Below, one piece after another: positions 59,746 through 64,000 of a stretch of DNA of 64,000 nt. The notes beneath the pieces are model-generated. The model was not told where the DNA came from and did no database searches. It saw nothing but the letters and a program-made list of their open reading frames with translations. This DNA is from Desulfosporosinus acidiphilus SJ4. Lineage in GTDB: Bacteria > Bacillota > Desulfitobacteriia > Desulfitobacteriales > Desulfitobacteriaceae. Every line of letters begins with the position of its first letter. Position 1 is the first letter of the stretch. The translations under genes and the position numbers were made by a program. The stretch spans positions 3,567,977 through 3,631,976 of the forward strand of contig NC_018068.1 of assembly GCF_000255115.2 (NCBI RefSeq), read 5' to 3'.

Positions 59746-60408
59746 TTACAGTAGTTTAACCTCATTAATTTTCAGTTCGAACTTCGTATTGAGAAATCCT
59801 GCAGCTTTGCGGCATAATAACATTCGTGCCAGAAAGATTTCGAAATACTCCATAACTGGGCAAATCTCAGTGTCAATGGTTAATTCCAAAGCCACCCGTT
59901 CTTGAGGATAAACGCGCAGAAACGATTTTTCCACAGCATAATTGACTCTGTCATGAATATCAAATGTAGATAAGTCCAAATTTCGAACTCGAGAACGGTG
60001 CACATCTGATTTATCGGCTAGGATCAAGGCTGCGGATATATTATTGACCGGATTCCCGTCAGTTTCGTCGTGATTGCCAATCGCTCCGATAATTACGGCA
60101 ATTTCTTCGGGGTTCATACCGTGTCTTTGCAGGATGCTTGTAGCTAAGATCGCTCCTGTTTGAGCATGAGAAACTCGGTTAACTGCATTCCCGATATCAT
60201 GAAGATAACCGGCGATGGCAGCCAATTCGCACTCTCGTTCAGTATGTTCCATTTTCTCTAATATATTCGAAGCAATATGGGAAACAAGACCGACATGCCT
60301 TAGGCCATGCTCGGTATATCCAATTGCCGCAAGATGTCTGTTCCCTGCTTCTATCAGACTGTGTACATAAGGATCTCCTTTTATATCCAGCAATGTAACC
60401 CTTGGCAA
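59746..60408 (-). CDS. HD-domain protein (putative metal-dependent phosphohydrolase)
   Basis: About 221 residues. HD domain with TEHGLRHVGLVSHIA (first His), LAAIAGYLHDIGNAVNR (HD pair) and ADKSDVHRSRVRN (last Asp); C-terminal ligand-like part of about 90 residues. HD proteins hydrolyse phosphoesters, often nucleotides; the substrate is unknown. The frame is open to 60609, but its first 55 residues are translated from a dispersed repeat. TTG at 60408 has GGAGG eight bases upstream and opens MPRVTLLDIKGDPYVHSLIE, the family-like start; the ATG at 60441 lacks a ribosome site. Lies between secD and yajC. Confidence 0.82.
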   Translation of the reverse strand: MPRVTLLDIKGDPYVHSLIEAGNRHLAAIGYTEHGLRHVGLVSHIASNILEKMEHTERECELAAIAGYLHDIGNAVNRVSHAQTGAILATSILQRHGMNPEEIAVIIGAIGNHDETDGNPVNNISAALILADKSDVHRSRVRNLDLSTFDIHDRVNYAVEKSFLRVYPQERVALELTIDTEICPVMEYFEIFLARMLLCRKAAGFLNTKFELKINEVKLL

Positions 60409-60479
60409 AACAATCTCCTCCTGCCGGCGAGCATAAATCATGAGAATTCGTTTCGTCTTCTTATTTCTTTCAGGAAGTG

Positions 60480-60573
60480 TAAAAAAAACTTGGCGGGCGT
60501 CCGAAGACACTGGCTTCGCACGTATTAATTCTTCTTGCGGTATACAACCGAAAGTTATACTTTCTGACAGTGT
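60480..60573 (-). repeat. Dispersed terminator-associated repeat, copy E
   Basis: AACTTGGCGGGCGT, CCGAAGACACTGGCTTCGCA, TATTAATTCTTCTTGCGGTA and AGTTATACTTTCTGACAGTG in the same order as copy B, next to the yajC terminator. Confidence 0.8.
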
Positions 60574-60598
60574 AAAAAACAAGTGGGGCCGCCACTTG
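60574..60598 (-). terminator. Terminator after yajC
   Basis: Stem CAAGTGG/CCACTTG (60580-60586, 60592-60598) with a five-base loop, then six T on the minus strand. Confidence 0.8.
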
Positions 60599-60652
60599 CT
60601 TTTATCCAATTGTTCAAGTGAGATTTATCAGTATACCCAAGGACTCAAAGAG

Positions 60653-61054
60653 TTAGGCGTTTTCCTTTTCAGAATCATTGGGCTGTGAATCTTCTTTTTC
60701 CAGATTGATTTCTTTGTTATTCGTCTTATCGTTCTTGTCGTTCTTGTCGTTCTTTTTAGCGTTCTTTTTAGGATCCTCAGCATTAATGTCCCGATTCTCA
60801 ACACTTGTTATTGCTGATTTTGCAACTTCAATCTCTACTTTGTCGGCAATTTGCAGCATCACGGAATTATCTTTTACTTTTGTGATCTTGCCATAAATTC
60901 CGCCGGAAGTTAAGACACGATCTCTTACACGCATCCCAGCGAGCAGCGCTTGCCGCTGTTTTGCTTGTTTTTGCTGTGGTCTAATCATCAGAAAATACAT
61001 AATACCGAAAAAGACAACAAAATAAAGGACTAAAGACATGGTCGACTGATTCAT
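60653..61054 (-). CDS. yajC: Preprotein translocase subunit YajC
   Basis: 133 residues: one membrane helix (about 7-22, LVLYFVVFFGIMYFLMI), the signature RPQQKQAKQRQALLAG, then a small beta domain (RVLTSGGIYGKITKVKDNSV). The C-terminal 40 residues are a Lys/Asp/Asn/Glu-rich disordered tail. Part of the SecDF-YajC complex; the secD and secF genes lie downstream in the same direction after the HD gene. Confidence 0.95.
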   Translation of the reverse strand: MNQSTMSLVLYFVVFFGIMYFLMIRPQQKQAKQRQALLAGMRVRDRVLTSGGIYGKITKVKDNSVMLQIADKVEIEVAKSAITSVENRDINAEDPKKNAKKNDKNDKNDKTNNKEINLEKEDSQPNDSEKENA

Positions 61055-61156
61055 TTTTTAAAATCCCCCTTAATTTATTCTTGGTACATATTCCCTATGT
61101 TATGGCAAAAATCCTTCTCTTGGATTCACGAATAAAAACTCACTTGCTTTAATTGC

Positions 61157-62311
<1,155 letters not shown>

Positions 62312-62315
62312 TCAT

Positions 62316-63338
62316 TTAACGAATAAACATAGCATCTCCAAAGCTATAGAATCGATAGTTCTGCTCCACTGCAACCTTATAAGCCCGTAGAATAAGCTCT
62401 CGTCCCGCTAAAGCACTGACTAGCATCACCAAAGTGGACTTAGGGAAATGGAAATTTGTCAAAAGAGCGTCCACGATCTGGAAGGCATATCCCGGATAGA
62501 TAAATATATCTGTCCATCCCTCTCCAGGGATTACCCTTCCCTGCCGTCCCACAGACTCCAACGTCCGAGCAGCCGTTGTGCCCACTGCAATTACTCGTCG
62601 CCCTTCCTGTTTGGCCCGATTAATTCGTTCTGCTGCCTCTGCTTCCACTCGATAATATTCGGAATGCATAACATGTTCCTGAACATTCTCTACCTTTACC
62701 GGCCGAAAGGTTCCCAGACCTACATGGAGAAGAATCTCCACAATCTCCACGCCTTTCGCTTGTAAATCACTGATAAGCTCAGGAGTAAAATGCAATCCGG
62801 CTGTAGGGGCGGCAACTGAACCGCGTTCTTTGGCATATACGGTCTGATAACGTTCTTGGTCTTCTAATTGAACAGTAATATACGGAGGTAAAGGCATCTC
62901 TCCGAGTTGATCCAAAATAGTCTCAAAAACTCCTGTGTATATAAATCGAATCTTTCGATTGCCATTTTCTAAGATTTCCAACAGCTCACAGCTAAGCAAG
63001 CCATTGCCAAAAGTTACATTTTGGCCGACCTTTAAGCGCTTGCCCGGCTTGACTAACGCCTCCCAGACATCGAGTTCCAGGCGTTTTAAAAGAAGGACTT
63101 CCATTTTAGCTTGGGAACCTTCTTTTTCGCCAATCAAACGCGCAGGAATCACCCGGGTATTATTAAGTACCAGTACATCCCCTGCATCTAAAAGAGCAAG
63201 GAGATCGCGAAAGGAATGATGCTCTAGGGAACCGCTCTGCCGGTCCACAACCATTAAACGCGAGGCATCCCGCGGCTCTACCGGATGTTGAGCAATTAAC
63301 TCCTCCGGCAAATCAAAATCGAACTCCGAAACATTCAC
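62316..63338 (-). CDS. queA: S-adenosylmethionine:tRNA ribosyltransferase-isomerase
   Basis: 340 residues: [55 protein letters not shown] and [17 protein letters not shown], all QueA signatures. Transfers ribose from SAM to preQ1 in tRNA, making epoxyqueuosine. Twenty-five bases before tgt. Confidence 0.96.
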   Translation of the reverse strand: MNVSEFDFDLPEELIAQHPVEPRDASRLMVVDRQSGSLEHHSFRDLLALLDAGDVLVLNNTRVIPARLIGEKEGSQAKMEVLLLKRLELDVWEALVKPGKRLKVGQNVTFGNGLLSCELLEILENGNRKIRFIYTGVFETILDQLGEMPLPPYITVQLEDQERYQTVYAKERGSVAAPTAGLHFTPELISDLQAKGVEIVEILLHVGLGTFRPVKVENVQEHVMHSEYYRVEAEAAERINRAKQEGRRVIAVGTTAARTLESVGRQGRVIPGEGWTDIFIYPGYAFQIVDALLTNFHFPKSTLVMLVSALAGRELILRAYKVAVEQNYRFYSFGDAMFIR

Positions 63339-63363
63339 GCTATCTTCTCCTTAAATCATGGCC

Positions 63364-64000
63364 TTAAGCACCATTTCCATCAGCTGTTGCAATCGACACA
63401 TTACTATAGTAGAAATGCAAAATATCTGCGTAGCTATATCCCAACTGCGCCATATGATAGGCTCCCCATTGAGACATCCCTGCGCCGTGACCCCAGCCTC
63501 TTCCTTCAAAGATAAAAACACCGTAGGGCTGAGGAACCGGACTAACCCCTAAAGAAGAACTGACGATCTTGGAAAGACGCGGTCCTGAATTGGCCGGGTA
63601 TCGCTCCGAAGAATCTCTAAGCCTTCCGTAATCTAAAACCCCCAGCAAGGGGGGCACACCCCGAAAGTTAGCTTCTATTTCGCTTGTGGGAAAATTATAG
63701 GTCTTAAATAATGTCCCCAAAAAAGCATTCGCTTGTATTTCTTGGCCAAAAGGATAAAAAGCCTGAACAAATTTTCGGCCCGAGATGGATAAAGAGTTGC
63801 CAAAGCTATCCGTTAGTATGACGTTTTTAACCCGACCGGAAACAAATTTATCAAGTTTCACCTTTTTAATCGGTCCTAAGCCAAAAGCGGAACCCAACTG
63901 CGGCGCAGAAACAACAAAATGCCAGCGGCCCGCTGCTCCTCCAATTTCGTCAGAAAATGGATCAGGATGGGCTACATTGTGAATATCGGAATTTCCCCAT
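63364..64000 (-). CDS. SpoIID/LytB-domain protein, C-terminal part (runs off right edge)
   Basis: The frame is open from its stop at 63364 to the window edge (about 211 codons). Visible motifs: WGNSDIHNVAHPDPFSDEIG near the edge, VRNVILTDSFGNSLSISGRK-like middle and the family end FEGRGWGHGAGMSQWGAYHM, ending YSYADILHFYY. SpoIID proteins are lytic transglycosylases acting in spore engulfment; SpoIID-like proteins also occur outside sporulation, so spoIID itself cannot be asserted without the N-terminus. Confidence 0.88.
   Translation of the reverse strand, partial: WGNSDIHNVAHPDPFSDEIGGAAGRWHFVVSAPQLGSAFGLGPIKKVKLDKFVSGRVKNVILTDSFGNSLSISGRKFVQAFYPFGQEIQANAFLGTLFKTYNFPTSEIEANFRGVPPLLGVLDYGRLRDSSERYPANSGPRLSKIVSSSLGVSPVPQPYGVFIFEGRGWGHGAGMSQWGAYHMAQLGYSYADILHFYYSNVSIATADGNGA

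Noticed and set aside
60409-60609. Longer N-terminus of the HD protein
   Set aside because: Those 67 codons run through dispersed repeat copy E and the yajC terminator; the TTG at 60408 has a proper ribosome site.

Overview
The window looks like a chromosomal segment of an anaerobic, endospore-forming Gram-positive bacterium of the class Clostridia, most likely of the Desulfitobacterium/Desulfosporosinus type (inference from gene content and order, not from a database search). Support: a complete sigK, a SpoIID-family protein at the right edge, four tiny YjcZ-like sporulation-type peptides, T-box control of hisS-aspS, and the Firmicutes housekeeping orders iscR-nifS-nifU-mnmA, alaS-ireB and recJ-apt-relA-dtd. 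Nearly all genes lie on the minus strand; the plus-strand exceptions are rarA, a cell-wall-binding/LRR surface protein and several gene remnants.

1 to 10.3 kb is an accessory, scarred region. It holds the start of a lipoprotein running off the left edge, an alpha/beta-hydrolase gene killed by a nonsense codon and by a clean 1,635-bp insertion sequence with a 7-bp target duplication, remnants of IS3-type orfA and IS21-type istB, a Phd/RelE-type toxin-antitoxin pair, an agr-like peptide signalling locus (membrane protein, AgrB, a 40-residue AgrD, and a sporulation-kinase-like histidine kinase), and an ArsR-MFS pair with its own promoter and palindromic operator.

10.3 to 25.5 kb: sigK, then a type IVa pilus cluster read leftward (pilin, pilB, pilC, three minor prepilins, a large PilX-like protein, pilM, pilN, pilO). 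Upstream lie a Wzy/O-antigen-ligase-type membrane protein and a second pilin, and a divergent CWB2/LRR surface protein. The PilX-like protein carries five tandem Trp/Pro-Gly modules plus an Ig-like domain and looks like a pilus-tip binding protein.

25.5 to 41 kb: two DUF4911 paralogues, a U32 peptidase/tRNA hydroxylation protein, mltG, a VanW lipoprotein, a DUF1292 protein, ruvX, a ferredoxin-type aldo/keto reductase, ireB, alaS with an attenuator leader, an AI-2E-type permease, a PRC-barrel protein, and the Fe-S/tRNA-thiolation operon iscR-nifS-nifU-mnmA.

41 to 64 kb: rarA (plus strand), csoR-trxA under a consensus promoter with a CsoR-type operator, hisS-aspS behind a T-box, an MBL-fold hydrolase, dtd, relA, apt, recJ, a cation efflux protein, the four small hydrophobic peptides, a polysaccharide deacetylase, secD-secF, an HD protein, yajC, tgt, queA and a partial SpoIID protein. 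A dispersed intergenic repeat, always placed just after the U-tract of an intrinsic terminator and before the next gene, recurs five times between 35 and 61 kb; a second, weaker repeat family occurs near 42.5 and 54.5 kb. No tRNA, rRNA or CRISPR array was recognised.
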